From Brevinematales bacterium (lineage in GTDB: Bacteria > Spirochaetota > Brevinematia > Brevinematales > Thermospiraceae): a stretch of DNA of 64,000 nucleotides. The first letter of the stretch is position 1. Every line of letters begins with the position of its first letter. The translations under genes were made by a program, and so were the position numbers. The stretch lies in contig JAOADA010000001.1 of the NCBI GenBank assembly GCA_026417555.1, positions 461,245 through 525,244 on the forward strand. The letters are read 5' to 3'. Shown one piece after another: positions 46,474 to 56,382 of the stretch. Under the pieces are notes generated by a model, which ran no database searches, had not been told where the DNA came from, and worked only from the letters and a program-made list of their open reading frames with translations.

Positions 46474-48166
46474 ACCATGCCTCAAAAAACTTCTCCACAT
46501 CATCAAGCGCAACAAGATGTTTGTCCTCAGATCGACGAAGCTTAAATTCTACCTTGCCCTCTTCGGTAAACGACTTGCCCACCGTAATACGAATCGGAAC
46601 ACCAATGAGATCAGCATCTTTAAATTTTACTCCAGGACGTTCATCCCTATCATCCAGCAAGATCTCAAAACGAGCCGAGAGCGTTGTGTAGATAGCTTCT
46701 GCTGCCTTCACCACCGCAGGATCAGACATATTGACAGGAATCACTATGCCATGAAAGGGGGCTATACTCATTGGCCAAATAATTCCATGCTCATCATGGT
46801 TTTGTTCAATGACACTCGCAATCGTTCGACCCACACCAATCCCATAACATCCCATGATAGGGGGAATACTTTGACCATTTTTGTCTAAAACCCTCACATT
46901 CATCGCTTGGGTATATTTATAACCCAGTTTGAAAATATGCCCCACCTCAATTCCCTTATAACTTTTCAGGGATTGAGAGCATCGAGGACATTTCTCACCT
47001 TCTTGGACTTGATGAATATCGGCCACTCTATCCCACGTGAAATCCCGCATAGGATTCATATTCTTCAGATGATAATCTTTTTTGTTGGCTCCTGAGATCG
47101 CATTCCGCATACCAATAACTGACTCATCAGCAATAATCCTGATTTTTTTCTTCAGGTTCACAGGAGACACAAAGCCAATAGGAGCCCCTGTCACCTGAAA
47201 TACCTCCTCCTCTGTCGCTGGTTCAAGCTCAATACAGTTTAGCACATGCTTCAGCTTTGTTTCGTTCACCATGAAGTCTCCCCGAATAAGTACCATCACT
47301 ATTTCATGTTCAGTACGATACACAAGACTCTTGATGAATCTCTGGGGGGAAACACCAAGAAAATCAACAAGCTCCTCGATCGTACGGACATTGGGGGTAG
47401 CAATTTCCTCCAAAGCAAGCATCTCTTCCGAAGAAGAACTCAATTCTCGTTTGGCTTCTGCACGCTCAACATTGGCAACATACCCACAGCTGTGACAATG
47501 GACAATGGTTTCTTCTCCAACTGAAGAAGGTACCATAAACTCCTCAGAATTTGATCCCCCCATATTCCCGGTATCAGCCTCGACAGGGATTACCTCCAAA
47601 CCACAACGGGCAAATATCCGTCGATACGCCTCCCGCATTGCCTGATAATTTTTTTCCAGCCCAGCCTCATCAAGATCAAACGAATAGGCATCTTTCATAA
47701 TAAACTCTCGACACCGCATAACACCATACCGGGGGCGAATCTCATCACGAAACTTGGTATTTATTTGATACAGGTTAAGTGGCAAATCCCTGTAGGACTG
47801 CACATTTTCCCTCACAATGTGGGTGAAAACCTCTTCATGGGTCGGTCCAAGAACCATGTCATTTTCATGACGATCCTGGAGTCGCATCATCTCTTTGCCC
47901 ATCACCTCATAGCGCCCAGATTCTCGCCACAATGACGCAGGAATCAGAATAGGAGGAAGAAGCTCCTGAGCCCCAGCCCTATTCATTTCCTCACGGATAA
48001 TCTGAATAACCTTGAGAAGAACACGGTGCCCAAGGGGAAGAAACGTATACAAACCGGCATCCAACTTTCGGATAATCCCTGCCCTCATCATGAGAATATG
48101 AGAGGTTATCTCTGCATCCTTGGGATCTTCGCGAAGCGTAGGCAAAAGCATCTGGCTTCGTCGCAT
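46442..48166 (-). CDS. proS: Prolyl-tRNA synthetase (bacterial type, with INS editing domain)
   Basis: This 574-aa class II synthetase has motif 1 (PILIPASLW region), motif 2 (NLYQINTKFRDEIRPRYGVMRCREFIMKDAYSFD), the INS editing insertion (about residues 235-395), motif 3 (GCYGIGVGRTIASVIEQNHDEHGI) and a C-terminal anticodon domain. It is full length. It is the first gene of an eight-gene run to 41583, with its own promoter. Confidence 0.97.
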   Translation of the reverse strand: MRRSQMLLPTLREDPKDAEITSHILMMRAGIIRKLDAGLYTFLPLGHRVLLKVIQIIREEMNRAGAQELLPPILIPASLWRESGRYEVMGKEMMRLQDRHENDMVLGPTHEEVFTHIVRENVQSYRDLPLNLYQINTKFRDEIRPRYGVMRCREFIMKDAYSFDLDEAGLEKNYQAMREAYRRIFARCGLEVIPVEADTGNMGGSNSEEFMVPSSVGEETIVHCHSCGYVANVERAEAKRELSSSSEEMLALEEIATPNVRTIEELVDFLGVSPQRFIKSLVYRTEHEIVMVLIRGDFMVNETKLKHVLNCIELEPATEEEVFQVTGAPIGFVSPVNLKKKIRIIADESVIGMRNAISGANKKDYHLKNMNPMRDFTWDRVADIHQVQEGEKCPRCSQSLKSYKGIEVGHIFKLGYKYTQAMNVRVLDKNGQSIPPIMGCYGIGVGRTIASVIEQNHDEHGIIWPMSIAPFHGIVIPVNMSDPAVVKAAEAIYTTLSARFEILLDDRDERPGVKFKDADLIGVPIRITVGKSFTEEGKVEFKLRRSEDKHLVALDDVEKFFEAWYEKEMAPYRV

Positions 48167-48197
48167 GGTCTATCCTCCATGAAAGTACTTAGAAAAT

Positions 48198-48226
48198 AGT
48201 ATAACACAAGTGAGAAAAAAAAACAA
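48198..48226 (-). promoter_or_regulatory. Sigma70-type promoter of the proS operon
   Basis: TTGTTT (48226-48221), 17-bp spacer, TATACT (48203-48198); GGAGG precedes the proS ATG at 48166. Confidence 0.78.
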
Positions 48227-48384
48227 AAAAGGTGTCCCATTTTTCCCTTTGCTGAGTTCCATGGAAGACATGGAAGACAAAGATACAAAGATGTTTTCTT
48301 CCTCAAAAAAAACATATCTCCGAACCCTTTGGATAATAGTATCCCCTTTCACGAGAGAAGTTTTCAAGAAACAAGGCTTTTCAT

Positions 48385-48413
48385 TTGAATTTTTTGCCCT
48401 TTTTCTGTATAAT
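48385..48413 (+). promoter_or_regulatory. Sigma70 promoter of the DegT aminotransferase gene
   Basis: TTGAAT (48385-48390), 17-bp spacer, TATAAT (48408-48413), followed by AAGGAG before GTG 48456. Confidence 0.86.
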
Positions 48414-48455
48414 ACAACTCTACACATGTGTGCTGTGCACGCTAAGGAGAAGATA

Positions 48456-49550
48456 GTGGATTTTATTGATCTGAAAACCCAATACCAACGAGACAAGGAA
48501 AACATTTGGAAAAGGCTCTCCAAGAATATGGAGAATGCCACCTTTATCCTTGGTCCAGACGTAACCGAGATTGAAAAGACCCTTGCAGAGTACGTCGGAG
48601 TAAAACACGCCATTGGGGTAGCCTCGGGAACAGACGCCCTTTGGATTCCTCTCTTGGCATACGGGATCCAGCCGGGAGATGAAATTATCACCACTCCCTT
48701 CACGTTTGTGGCCACGGTAGAAGTGATTGCTCTGGTAGGAGCAAAACCTGTGTTTGTTGATATTGATCCCAAAACCTATCTCATCGATGTCAATCAGATA
48801 GAAAAAGCCATCTCTCCCCGTACCAAAGGAATCATCCCTGTTTCGCTCTACGGACAAACTCCTGACATGGATGCAATCAATGCCATTGCCAAAAAGCACA
48901 ACCTCTGGGTCATGGAAGACGCTGCTCAGTCGTTTGGTGCCATCTACAAAGAAAGAAAATCCTGTAGCCTCTCCAATGTTGCTGCTACATCCTTTTTCCC
49001 CTCGAAACCTCTGGGGTGTTATGGCGACGGGGGAATGATTTTTACAAATGATGATGAACTTGCCATCAAGATGCGTCATATTGCTAACCATGGTCAACAT
49101 ATCCGTTATCATCATAAATACGTAGGAATGAATGCTCGCCTTGATACCCTTCAGGCCTCAATCCTCCTAGCCAAATGGCCCCATTTTGAAGAAGAAGCCA
49201 ACGCTAGACACCGTATTGGAAACCGCTATACAGAACTTTTACAGGATACAGTTCCTACTCCTACCCTTGCCCCCACTACCACCCGATGTGTCTATGCTCA
49301 ATACACTATCCGCGTCAAGGAGAGAGATTCCTTCATCGCCAAACTCAAGGAAAAGGGTATCCCTACCGCGGTACATTATCCTATTCCTTTGCATCTTCAA
49401 GAAGCTTATGCCTATCTGGGTTACACAAAGGGTGCCTTCCCCCACGCGGAGAAGGCGTGTGAGGAAGTTGTCAGCTTGCCTATGCACCCCTTCCTCACAG
49501 AAGATACTCTCCAATTCATTGTGAACACGGTGAAACAAGCGGTACAGTGA
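48456..49550 (+). CDS. DegT/DnrJ/EryC1/StrS sugar aminotransferase
   Basis: This 364-aa PLP enzyme has VASGTDALWIPL, DEIITTPFTFVATVEV, EDAAQSFGA and the PLP lysine in SFFPSKPLGCYGDGG. Members transfer amino groups to nucleotide-linked keto-sugars for surface polysaccharide. I chose GTG 48456 because AAGGAG lies 7 bases upstream; upstream ATG 48426 lies close to the expected transcript start and has no ribosome binding site. It is followed by two CNNM genes, joined by a TGATG overlap. Confidence 0.93.
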   Translation: MDFIDLKTQYQRDKENIWKRLSKNMENATFILGPDVTEIEKTLAEYVGVKHAIGVASGTDALWIPLLAYGIQPGDEIITTPFTFVATVEVIALVGAKPVFVDIDPKTYLIDVNQIEKAISPRTKGIIPVSLYGQTPDMDAINAIAKKHNLWVMEDAAQSFGAIYKERKSCSLSNVAATSFFPSKPLGCYGDGGMIFTNDDELAIKMRHIANHGQHIRYHHKYVGMNARLDTLQASILLAKWPHFEEEANARHRIGNRYTELLQDTVPTPTLAPTTTRCVYAQYTIRVKERDSFIAKLKEKGIPTAVHYPIPLHLQEAYAYLGYTKGAFPHAEKACEEVVSLPMHPFLTEDTLQFIVNTVKQAVQ

Positions 49551-50797
49551 TGGAGACAGATATAGTCTTTCTTCTCATCGCCACGGTACTCCTTGTTTTT
49601 TCTGCCCTCTTTTCCTCAAGTGAGACAGTTTTTGTGGGTTTGGATGAAACGAGGATTCGTACTTCACGATTCTCCAAGATCAGAAAAAACCTCAGGCACT
49701 TGTCCAAACGAGGGGGAGCTGTGCTTGTGATAGTGCTTCTCCTCAACAATATGACCAATATCCTCTTTTCCTCTCTTTTTTCACAAACTTTGACAATATC
49801 TGACCCTATCCTTTCTTCTCTTCTCATCACAGGTATTGTCCTCTTTTTTGGAGAGATGCTTCCCAAAACCTTTTCTCTTTTTAAAACCGACACCATGATC
49901 ATCATCAACAATACGTGGTTTTATCCTCTCTTTCGTCTTCTTGAGCCCTTGGGGCAGCTTGTGTACAAGGGTATCGAGAAGCTCATCCGTCTCATCCATC
50001 ACCTCAAACCCATCAACGAAGAAGACACCAAAGAGGTCAAAATAGAGGCTCTCCTCAGTATCGTCTCAAGAGAAAACCTTTTTTCCGAAGAAGAAAGAAA
50101 CATGATCGAATCTGTCCTGAATTTCGCCAAACGAGAGGTATGGAACATCATGACCCCTCGGAACCGTATCGTGAGTGTACCCATTGAGATGCCCATCCCC
50201 GATATTCTCAAAATATGTGAAAAAAGCCACTACTCAAAAATCCCTGTCTACGAAGATACCGAAGACAACCTTGTAGGCGTTGTCTACATCCAAGATCTTT
50301 TAGAGTACGTCCATCGTGAAAAGAAACACGGCAAAACAGCCAAAGATATCATGCAACCCCTTTATTATGTTCCAGAAACCAAGAAACTCTCTGAAATGCT
50401 TGAAGATTTCAAACAAAAGAAACTTCGTCTCGCCGTTGTGGTAGATGAATATGGACTTGCTGTAGGGCTTGTCACCATTGCCGACGTTTTAGGAGATATT
50501 GCCGGAGAAGTCATGGACGAAACCTTTGGTTTGCATAAAAAAATTGTCAAATTAACCGGAAACCGTTTCCAAGTGAGTGGTGATATCAGCCTGATGGATT
50601 TTAACGATTATTTTGATGCTCATCTTCAAAGCGAAACCTATGAAACCCTCGCTGGCTACTTGATAGAAAAACATGGGGATATTCCCGAGAGAGGAACAAT
50701 CCTTCACGCTGAGAATTTCACTTTCACCATCCAGAAATCCAATGACAAACAAATTGAGGCTATCATTGTAGATATCAAAAAGAGGAAAAAACCATGA
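49550..50797 (+). CDS. CNNM/HlyC-CorC family membrane protein, copy 1
   Basis: This 415-aa protein has a DUF21 (CNNM) membrane domain with three or four helices (about residues 1-190), a CBS pair (about 200-325; VWNIMTPRNRIVSVP) and a CorC_HlyC domain (about 335-410). Relatives transport Mg or Co, or have unknown roles. ATG 49550 overlaps the DegT stop; GTG 49547 is also possible. It ends in an ATGA overlap with its paralogue. Confidence 0.93.
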   Translation: METDIVFLLIATVLLVFSALFSSSETVFVGLDETRIRTSRFSKIRKNLRHLSKRGGAVLVIVLLLNNMTNILFSSLFSQTLTISDPILSSLLITGIVLFFGEMLPKTFSLFKTDTMIIINNTWFYPLFRLLEPLGQLVYKGIEKLIRLIHHLKPINEEDTKEVKIEALLSIVSRENLFSEEERNMIESVLNFAKREVWNIMTPRNRIVSVPIEMPIPDILKICEKSHYSKIPVYEDTEDNLVGVVYIQDLLEYVHREKKHGKTAKDIMQPLYYVPETKKLSEMLEDFKQKKLRLAVVVDEYGLAVGLVTIADVLGDIAGEVMDETFGLHKKIVKLTGNRFQVSGDISLMDFNDYFDAHLQSETYETLAGYLIEKHGDIPERGTILHAENFTFTIQKSNDKQIEAIIVDIKKRKKP

Positions 50798-52050
50798 TGT
50801 GGGCTATTCTTGGGCTTTTTGCACTCTCCGCTTTTTTCAGTGGTAGTGAAACGGCTCTTTTGTCCCTCAATCGGTTAAAACTCTACGCCAAGTTGGAAGA
50901 GAATGCCAGACATGAGCATCTTCTTTTGTTTCTTCTGAAACACCTTGATAGTGTCATTGGAAGCCTCCTCGTAGGCAATAACCTTGTTAATGTCCTTCTT
51001 GCGGTACTGTTTACCCGTATTCTCAGCCAGTGGTGGCAAGATCCCCTTCTTCTCTCTCTCATCACGATGGGAATCCTCACTCCCATTCTTCTTTTCTTTG
51101 GAGAAATACTCCCCAAGATTATTGCCAAAGAGTTAAGTGGTCCCTATCTCAAACTCTTCGGTTGGCTCATTCTCCTTGTTTTCTGTATTCTTTTGCCCAT
51201 CCAATTTCTTTTTCATCGAGTTATCATAGGACTTCTATGGATCGTCGGTATCAAACGAAAACGAGAAATCTTCAGTCGCGATGAGTTTGAATCCCTCATA
51301 CATATGGCAGAGCAGAGTGGAGAGCTCAGAAAAAGCGAAAAAGATTTCATTGAAAGTGTCGTTAACTTCAAGAATGTCAAGGTAAAAGAGATCATGGTTC
51401 CTCTCATCCGCATGAGCTGCGTTGAGGAAAACGACAGTGTCCAATTGGCCGCTGCCTTGATGATTACCACTAAACATACCCGTATCCCTGTCTTCAAGAT
51501 GCGTGTGGACAATATGGTAGGATACCTTGATCACAAAGATATCCTTAACAAACCAAGTGAAGACCCTGTAAAAAAATATATAAAAAAGGCTGTCTTTATT
51601 CCTGATACGGTATCTATCACCCAAGCCCTCCTTGAAATGCAAAAACACAGCGTTCAGATGCTTTTTATTGTGGATGAGTATGGTGGGGTAGTAGGGGCAG
51701 TAACAAACCATGATATCATTGGGGAAATCGTGGGAAGCTGGATTGACAGCCGAGAGGAGATGTTTCGCTACGAGAATGGCTTATGGCATGTGAGTGGAAT
51801 GGCCAACATTGATGACGTGAATGATATCATAGGCACAAAAATTGAGAAACAAGACTTTGAGACAATCGCTGGCTATCTTCTGGCTATGTTTCAGCGTATC
51901 CCCACCACTGGAGACACGTATGAGAGTCCGGAGTGTATTTTTGAGGTGGAGCATGCCACTGCCACCCGGATTGTCAGGGTAAAGATACAACCAAAGCGAA
52001 ACAAAAAAAACAAAGGGAGAAAAAACCGTGAAACCTCTGCCATCCGTTGA
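50794..52050 (+). CDS. CNNM/HlyC-CorC family membrane protein, copy 2
   Basis: This 418-aa paralogue has the same order: DUF21 (SGSETALLSLNRLKL; about residues 1-190), a CBS pair (VKEIMVPLIRMSC; LFIVDEYGGVVGAVTNHDIIGEIVG) and CorC_HlyC at the end. Such proteins occur as pairs in many genomes and may heterodimerise. Its start overlaps the previous gene by 4 bases and its end overlaps the methyltransferase gene by 23. Confidence 0.93.
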   Translation: MMWAILGLFALSAFFSGSETALLSLNRLKLYAKLEENARHEHLLLFLLKHLDSVIGSLLVGNNLVNVLLAVLFTRILSQWWQDPLLLSLITMGILTPILLFFGEILPKIIAKELSGPYLKLFGWLILLVFCILLPIQFLFHRVIIGLLWIVGIKRKREIFSRDEFESLIHMAEQSGELRKSEKDFIESVVNFKNVKVKEIMVPLIRMSCVEENDSVQLAAALMITTKHTRIPVFKMRVDNMVGYLDHKDILNKPSEDPVKKYIKKAVFIPDTVSITQALLEMQKHSVQMLFIVDEYGGVVGAVTNHDIIGEIVGSWIDSREEMFRYENGLWHVSGMANIDDVNDIIGTKIEKQDFETIAGYLLAMFQRIPTTGDTYESPECIFEVEHATATRIVRVKIQPKRNKKNKGRKNRETSAIR

Positions 52051-53263
52051 AGATATCAATCCACGAAAAACCAAAATTGCCAACCGTGAGGTGATCTTGA
52101 CCATCGATCGTTATGCCGGAGAGGGCATGTGTATTGCCTATGAGGAGGGTGGAGAACCCGGCAAGGTTGTCTTTGCACGGTATGTACTTCCTGGGGAACG
52201 GATACGGGCAAAGATCTACAGAGAAACCAAAGACTATGCCATGGCCGACCCTATAGAATGGCTTGAACTTTCGCCCTTAAGACAGAAGGCCCCTTGTCCC
52301 TACTTTGCCTTGTGTGGGGGATGTGACTATCAAATGCTTGACTACAACACCCAACTTGAGGTTAAAAAGCACCTCGTTCTGGAAACCTTTTCCCGCGTAG
52401 GCAAATTTCATGATCTTCAGCTCACAGGCATCATTGAAAGCCCCCAAGCCTTTTTCTACCGCAATACAGAAACCTTCAAAGTCAATCAATACAAAAAACT
52501 CATTGGTTTTTTTCGCAAGGATACCAAGTTTATTGTCGATATTGAAACGTGTATGCTTGCCATGCCAGGGATTAACGAAGCCTTGGCCAAACTCCGAACC
52601 CAGGAAGTCTTCCCCCCACACAACTTCAAAGTACGAACCACCGTACCTGGTGAAACGGTTGTTCACTGGGTACAGTCTCCTTATTATGAAGACAAACCCG
52701 TCTATGAACTCGTCCGGGCTGCTGGAAAAGAATTTCGTTTCAAAATTTCTAAAGACAGCTTCTTTCAAGTCAACACCTATGTCATTCCCCTCTGGCTTGA
52801 GAAAATCATCAGCTTTCTCGCCTCAGACAAACACGAACGCATTTTTGACCTCTACTGTGGCATTGGACTCATCACCCTGTTTGTAGGAGAATTCGCCAGA
52901 GAAACCATTGGGGTAGAAGTACAAAAAGCCTCTGTAGACGATGCTTGGCACAATCTCCACATCAATAATATCCAGAGTAAGATCGAGTTCATCCATGCCT
53001 CGGTAGATGATACCCTAGAAAAACTTGGGTATGCCGATGTCATGATTATTGACCCACCACGCAAGGGTATGGATCCCCACGTGATTGAGGTACTCAAAAA
53101 CATGCAACCAGAAAAGATTATCTACTCCTCCTGTAAACCGGCTACCATGGCAAGAGACATTCGCCTCCTTGGAGATCTCTATTCGATTGATCAACTCTGG
53201 ATGGTAGACATGTTTCCCCAAACACACCATGTCGAAATGCTTGCCCTTCTGAAAAAAAGATAA
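52028..53263 (+). CDS. rlmD: 23S rRNA uracil-5 methyltransferase (TrmA/RumA family)
   Basis: This 411-aa protein has a TRAM domain (about residues 18-80), a [4Fe-4S] cluster segment (CPYFALCGGCDYQML), a SAM-binding domain (IFDLYCGIGLITLFVGEFA), and the catalytic Cys in IIYSSCKPATMARDI. It methylates U to m5U; the exact site (1939 or 747) cannot be decided from sequence, so rlmD is tentative. It starts at GTG 52028 with an AGGGAG site, 23 bases inside the previous gene. Confidence 0.9.
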   Translation: MKPLPSVEDINPRKTKIANREVILTIDRYAGEGMCIAYEEGGEPGKVVFARYVLPGERIRAKIYRETKDYAMADPIEWLELSPLRQKAPCPYFALCGGCDYQMLDYNTQLEVKKHLVLETFSRVGKFHDLQLTGIIESPQAFFYRNTETFKVNQYKKLIGFFRKDTKFIVDIETCMLAMPGINEALAKLRTQEVFPPHNFKVRTTVPGETVVHWVQSPYYEDKPVYELVRAAGKEFRFKISKDSFFQVNTYVIPLWLEKIISFLASDKHERIFDLYCGIGLITLFVGEFARETIGVEVQKASVDDAWHNLHINNIQSKIEFIHASVDDTLEKLGYADVMIIDPPRKGMDPHVIEVLKNMQPEKIIYSSCKPATMARDIRLLGDLYSIDQLWMVDMFPQTHHVEMLALLKKR

Positions 53264-53416
53264 CTCTTTCCAAAAGAGAATATCCTCAAGGAAAAAGAGG
53301 CCTATGTTCGCAAAAGCCACATTTTTCTCACCTCCTTCCTATCATTTGCTCTCATCCTCATTTTTCTCAAGAGTGTGGACACTCTCTCTCCCGCGTCTAC
53401 CATACTCTCTCATTTG

Positions 53417-53445
53417 TTGAAAATTCGTCACCATTTACCTATAAT
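53417..53445 (+). promoter_or_regulatory. Sigma70 promoter of frr-uppS-cdsA
   Basis: TTGAAA (53417-53422), 17-bp spacer, TATAAT (53440-53445). Confidence 0.9.
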
Positions 53446-53480
53446 AAATGAGCCAAAAAGCACTACCAAGGAGGAAGGAT

Positions 53481-54047
53481 ATGATAGAAGCCTTTGAAAA
53501 ATTCAAAAAAGAAGCCAAAGAACGCATGGATAAGGCCTTGGCCCATTTCATGGAAGAACTGAAGCATGTGAAGACAGGCCGAGCCAGCATTGGTATGGTA
53601 GAGGATATCCGCTTTGAATATTATGGCACACCCACCCCTATCCGACAGGCTGCTTCTCTGAGTACCCCTGATGCCCATACCATTGTCATTGATGCATGGG
53701 ACAAGAGTATCCTCAAAAATATTGAAAAAGGGATCAATGATGCCAATCTTGGCTTCACTGTGGTGAATGATGGCAAAGTACTCCGTGTGGCCATTCCCCC
53801 ACTCACAGAGGACTCCAAAAAAGCCCTCGTGAAAAAGGTAAAGGAAATGGGAGAAGAGATCAAAATCACTATCAGAAATGAACGACGAGACATCAATAAC
53901 CATATCAAAGAACTCGTCAAAGGTGGTCATATAAGCGAAGATGATGAAAGAAAAGAACTTGAGGCTATCCAGAAAATCACAGACGAACACATCAAAAAAA
54001 TTGACGAATTGGTGGACAGAAAGTCCAAAGAAATTATGGAAATATAA
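53481..54047 (+). CDS. frr: Ribosome recycling factor
   Basis: This 188-aa protein releases ribosomes after termination. The RRF pattern is complete: FMEELKHVKTGRAS, YGTPTPIRQAAS, RVAIPPLTEDSKKALVKKVKEMGEEIKITIRNERRD, ending SKEIMEI. The start is ATG 53481 behind AAGGAGG; an in-frame extension would begin at 53448 within the promoter leader. The gene order frr-uppS-cdsA is conserved in bacteria. Here the usual partner pyrH is absent. Confidence 0.97.
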   Translation: MIEAFEKFKKEAKERMDKALAHFMEELKHVKTGRASIGMVEDIRFEYYGTPTPIRQAASLSTPDAHTIVIDAWDKSILKNIEKGINDANLGFTVVNDGKVLRVAIPPLTEDSKKALVKKVKEMGEEIKITIRNERRDINNHIKELVKGGHISEDDERKELEAIQKITDEHIKKIDELVDRKSKEIMEI

Positions 54048-54052
54048 ACTTT

Positions 54053-54790
54053 ATGAGGTTTTTTGGGTATTCTCTCGACCCTGAGCGACTCCCCCGCCAC
54101 GTTGCCTTTATCATGGACGGTAACGGGCGGTGGGCCCGTCGACGACTCCTTCCCAGAAACGAAGGACATAAAAAGGGATACCAGGTCCTTAAAACTATCA
54201 TTGAGTTTAACGAACATCTCAAGATACCCTACATCAGTGCCTATGCCTTTTCTACTGAGAACTGGAATCGCCCCCCTGAAGAAGTGGAATTTCTCATGAC
54301 TATGGCAGGTCGAGTCATCGATGAGTATGTAGATTCCATGAAGGAAAAACATATTCGTTTCTGTTACACAGGTACCTTCGAAGGACTCTCTCCAGAACTG
54401 CAGCAAAAGTTTACCCATGCTATGGAACAAACCAAAGACGGTACCTACGTCTTCAATATTGTTTTCAATTATGGTGGCAAGAAAGAGATTGTCGATGCGG
54501 CAAGAAAACTTGTTCTTGCTGTAGAAAAAGGGGACTTTTCTCTTGACCATCTCTCAGAAACATCTTTTGAGCAGTTTTTGTATTCGCCAGATATCCCCCC
54601 TGTTGATCTTTTGATACGCACAAGTGGTGAACAGCGTCTCAGCAATTTTCTTCTCTGGCAGTGTGCCTATGCAGAATTCTATTTCTCTCCCAGACTCTGG
54701 CCAGATTTTCGCCCAAAAGATTTCTGCGCTGCCCTTGCAAACTATCAGAAGCGTCAAAGACGCTTTGGAAAAATCTCTGCAAAGGAGTAA
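54053..54790 (+). CDS. uppS: Undecaprenyl diphosphate synthase
   Basis: This 245-aa enzyme makes the C55 lipid carrier for peptidoglycan. It has HVAFIMDGNGRWARRRLLPRNEGHKKG, STENWNRP, VFNYGGKKEIVDA and RTSGEQRLSNFLLWQCAYAEFYF. It starts 5 bases after frr; no clear ribosome binding site precedes the ATG, so coupling to frr is likely. Confidence 0.96.
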   Translation: MRFFGYSLDPERLPRHVAFIMDGNGRWARRRLLPRNEGHKKGYQVLKTIIEFNEHLKIPYISAYAFSTENWNRPPEEVEFLMTMAGRVIDEYVDSMKEKHIRFCYTGTFEGLSPELQQKFTHAMEQTKDGTYVFNIVFNYGGKKEIVDAARKLVLAVEKGDFSLDHLSETSFEQFLYSPDIPPVDLLIRTSGEQRLSNFLLWQCAYAEFYFSPRLWPDFRPKDFCAALANYQKRQRRFGKISAKE

Positions 54791-54793
54791 ACC

Positions 54794-55636
54794 ATGCGAG
54801 AAAGACTCATTGTTGCTCTTGTCCTGGTACCTATTGGGGCTTTTTTTGTTTTCACAAGTTTCTGGAATAATTTTCTCTTTTTCCTTGCCTTCCTCTCTGT
54901 GGCCTTACTTATCAATTATGAGGTTTCTTCTCTCCTCGAAAAACGCGGCTTTCATTTCTACCTTTGGACAAACTCTTTTTTTGTGACACTAAGTAATCTG
55001 TCTTACTACCTTTTCAGTCTTCAGATTTATGATATCGGATACTTTTACGTGATCCAGATTCTTCTTCTCTCGACATTTTTTCTTACTATTTTCTTTTCCG
55101 AATCGTTGCAAGGTTCCTTTGATGGCTCTACCACAAACCTTGGTATGTCTCTCGTTATGTATATCCTCACAGGAATATTTTTCCCCTTTTTGATTTTGGT
55201 GAAGGCTCAAGACAGAAGTGGTTGGATGCTTTTTCTTGTACTCTTTCTGACATGGATTGGTGATGCAGGGGGATTTTTCGTGGGAAAATTCTTTGGAAAA
55301 CATAGACTTGCCTTCCTTTCTAGTCCAAACAAAACTATTGAGGGATACGTGGGGGTATTTGGGGCTTCACTTCTCTCGGCTATTGGGTGTTTCTTTCTTC
55401 AGAAATGGGTTCATGCCCCAACTAACTTTTCTCTGACACAGTGTATTATTCTTGGGCTTTTGATGGCCATTTCTGGAAGCATTGGGGATCTTGCAGAATC
55501 TACCATCAAACGATGGTCTCGCTCAAAAGATTCAGGAAGCCTTCTCCCCGGACATGGGGGATTCTTTGATAGATTCGATTCCGTACTTTTTTCTGCACCT
55601 GTTTTCTATCTTCTCATAAAATTTATGGGGTACTAA
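54794..55636 (+). CDS. cdsA: Phosphatidate cytidylyltransferase
   Basis: This 280-aa membrane enzyme makes CDP-diacylglycerol from phosphatidate and CTP. About eight helices are visible. The signature is split in WIGDAGGFFVGKFFGKHR and SIGDLAESTIKRWSRSKDSGSLLPGHGGFFDRFDS. AAAGGAGT lies before the ATG. It follows uppS by 3 bases and its end overlaps truA by 4. Confidence 0.96.
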   Translation: MRERLIVALVLVPIGAFFVFTSFWNNFLFFLAFLSVALLINYEVSSLLEKRGFHFYLWTNSFFVTLSNLSYYLFSLQIYDIGYFYVIQILLLSTFFLTIFFSESLQGSFDGSTTNLGMSLVMYILTGIFFPFLILVKAQDRSGWMLFLVLFLTWIGDAGGFFVGKFFGKHRLAFLSSPNKTIEGYVGVFGASLLSAIGCFFLQKWVHAPTNFSLTQCIILGLLMAISGSIGDLAESTIKRWSRSKDSGSLLPGHGGFFDRFDSVLFSAPVFYLLIKFMGY

Positions 55637-56382
55637 TAATAAGCTCTCTTGAAATACAGTCCCGTCGCGGGAACCGCCTTTTTGAGGGGATGGGGGAGAT
55701 CCTTTTTCCCAACAAGGGCCTCCCTCACCTCCGCACAGGAAAGGTCACCACATCCCACGCGAAGTGATACTCCTACCAGCGTGCGAATCATCCCTCTCAA
55801 AAAACCATCCCCCTTAATAAAAAAAACAAGCCAATTTCCCCTTTCCACGAAGCGAAAGTACGATATCCTCCGATAAAAATTCATCTCTCGCTCTTCTCTC
55901 CCATACCCATAGCAAAAAAGACGAAAATCATGCCTCCCCACAAAGAGAGAACACACCTCTCGAAGCCTCTTCACATCATACCCCTCCGGTACCCAATGGA
56001 CATAGGCACGAAGAAAAGGGAAAAACACCCTCCCTTTCCAGATAACATATACGTATTCTCTTGCTGAGGCACTCAGTCTTGCATGAAAATGTTCTTCGAC
56101 GAGAGTTGCCTTGAGAGGAACTACAGAAGGGGGGAGATAGGAGCGTATTATCCGTGGCAAGGCTTCCACAGGAAAAGGCAAGCTGTCACAATGAAAATTT
56201 GTCGTATAACACAACGCATGTGCCCCTGCATCCGTTCTTCCACTTCCTGACACTTTGATCTCTTTCTCCAATACACGAGACAGCGCCTCTTCTACTGTGG
56301 CTTGTACAGAGGGATGCTCTTTTTGACGCTGCCACCCAAAAAAGGAGGAACCATCATAGGCAATATCCAGTCTCACGTTCAT
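55633..56382 (-). CDS. truA: tRNA pseudouridine synthase A
   Basis: This 249-aa enzyme converts U38-40 in tRNA anticodon arms to pseudouridine. It has LDIAYDGSSFFGWQRQ, SGSGRTDAGAHAL with the catalytic Asp in RTDAGAHA, and FIKGDGFLRGMIRTLVG. I chose ATG 56382; a longer frame from 56421 would add 13 residues not typical of the family. It is on its own on the minus strand, convergent with cdsA by 4 bases. Confidence 0.95.
   Translation of the reverse strand: MNVRLDIAYDGSSFFGWQRQKEHPSVQATVEEALSRVLEKEIKVSGSGRTDAGAHALCYTTNFHCDSLPFPVEALPRIIRSYLPPSVVPLKATLVEEHFHARLSASAREYVYVIWKGRVFFPFLRAYVHWVPEGYDVKRLREVCSLFVGRHDFRLFCYGYGREEREMNFYRRISYFRFVERGNWLVFFIKGDGFLRGMIRTLVGVSLRVGCGDLSCAEVREALVGKKDLPHPLKKAVPATGLYFKRAYY

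Noticed and set aside
53264-53440. In-frame continuation after the rRNA methyltransferase stop with a hydrophobic stretch
   Set aside because: There is no start codon and the hydrophobicity follows from a T-rich sequence before the frr promoter. Stop-codon readthrough would be needed, with no supporting signal.
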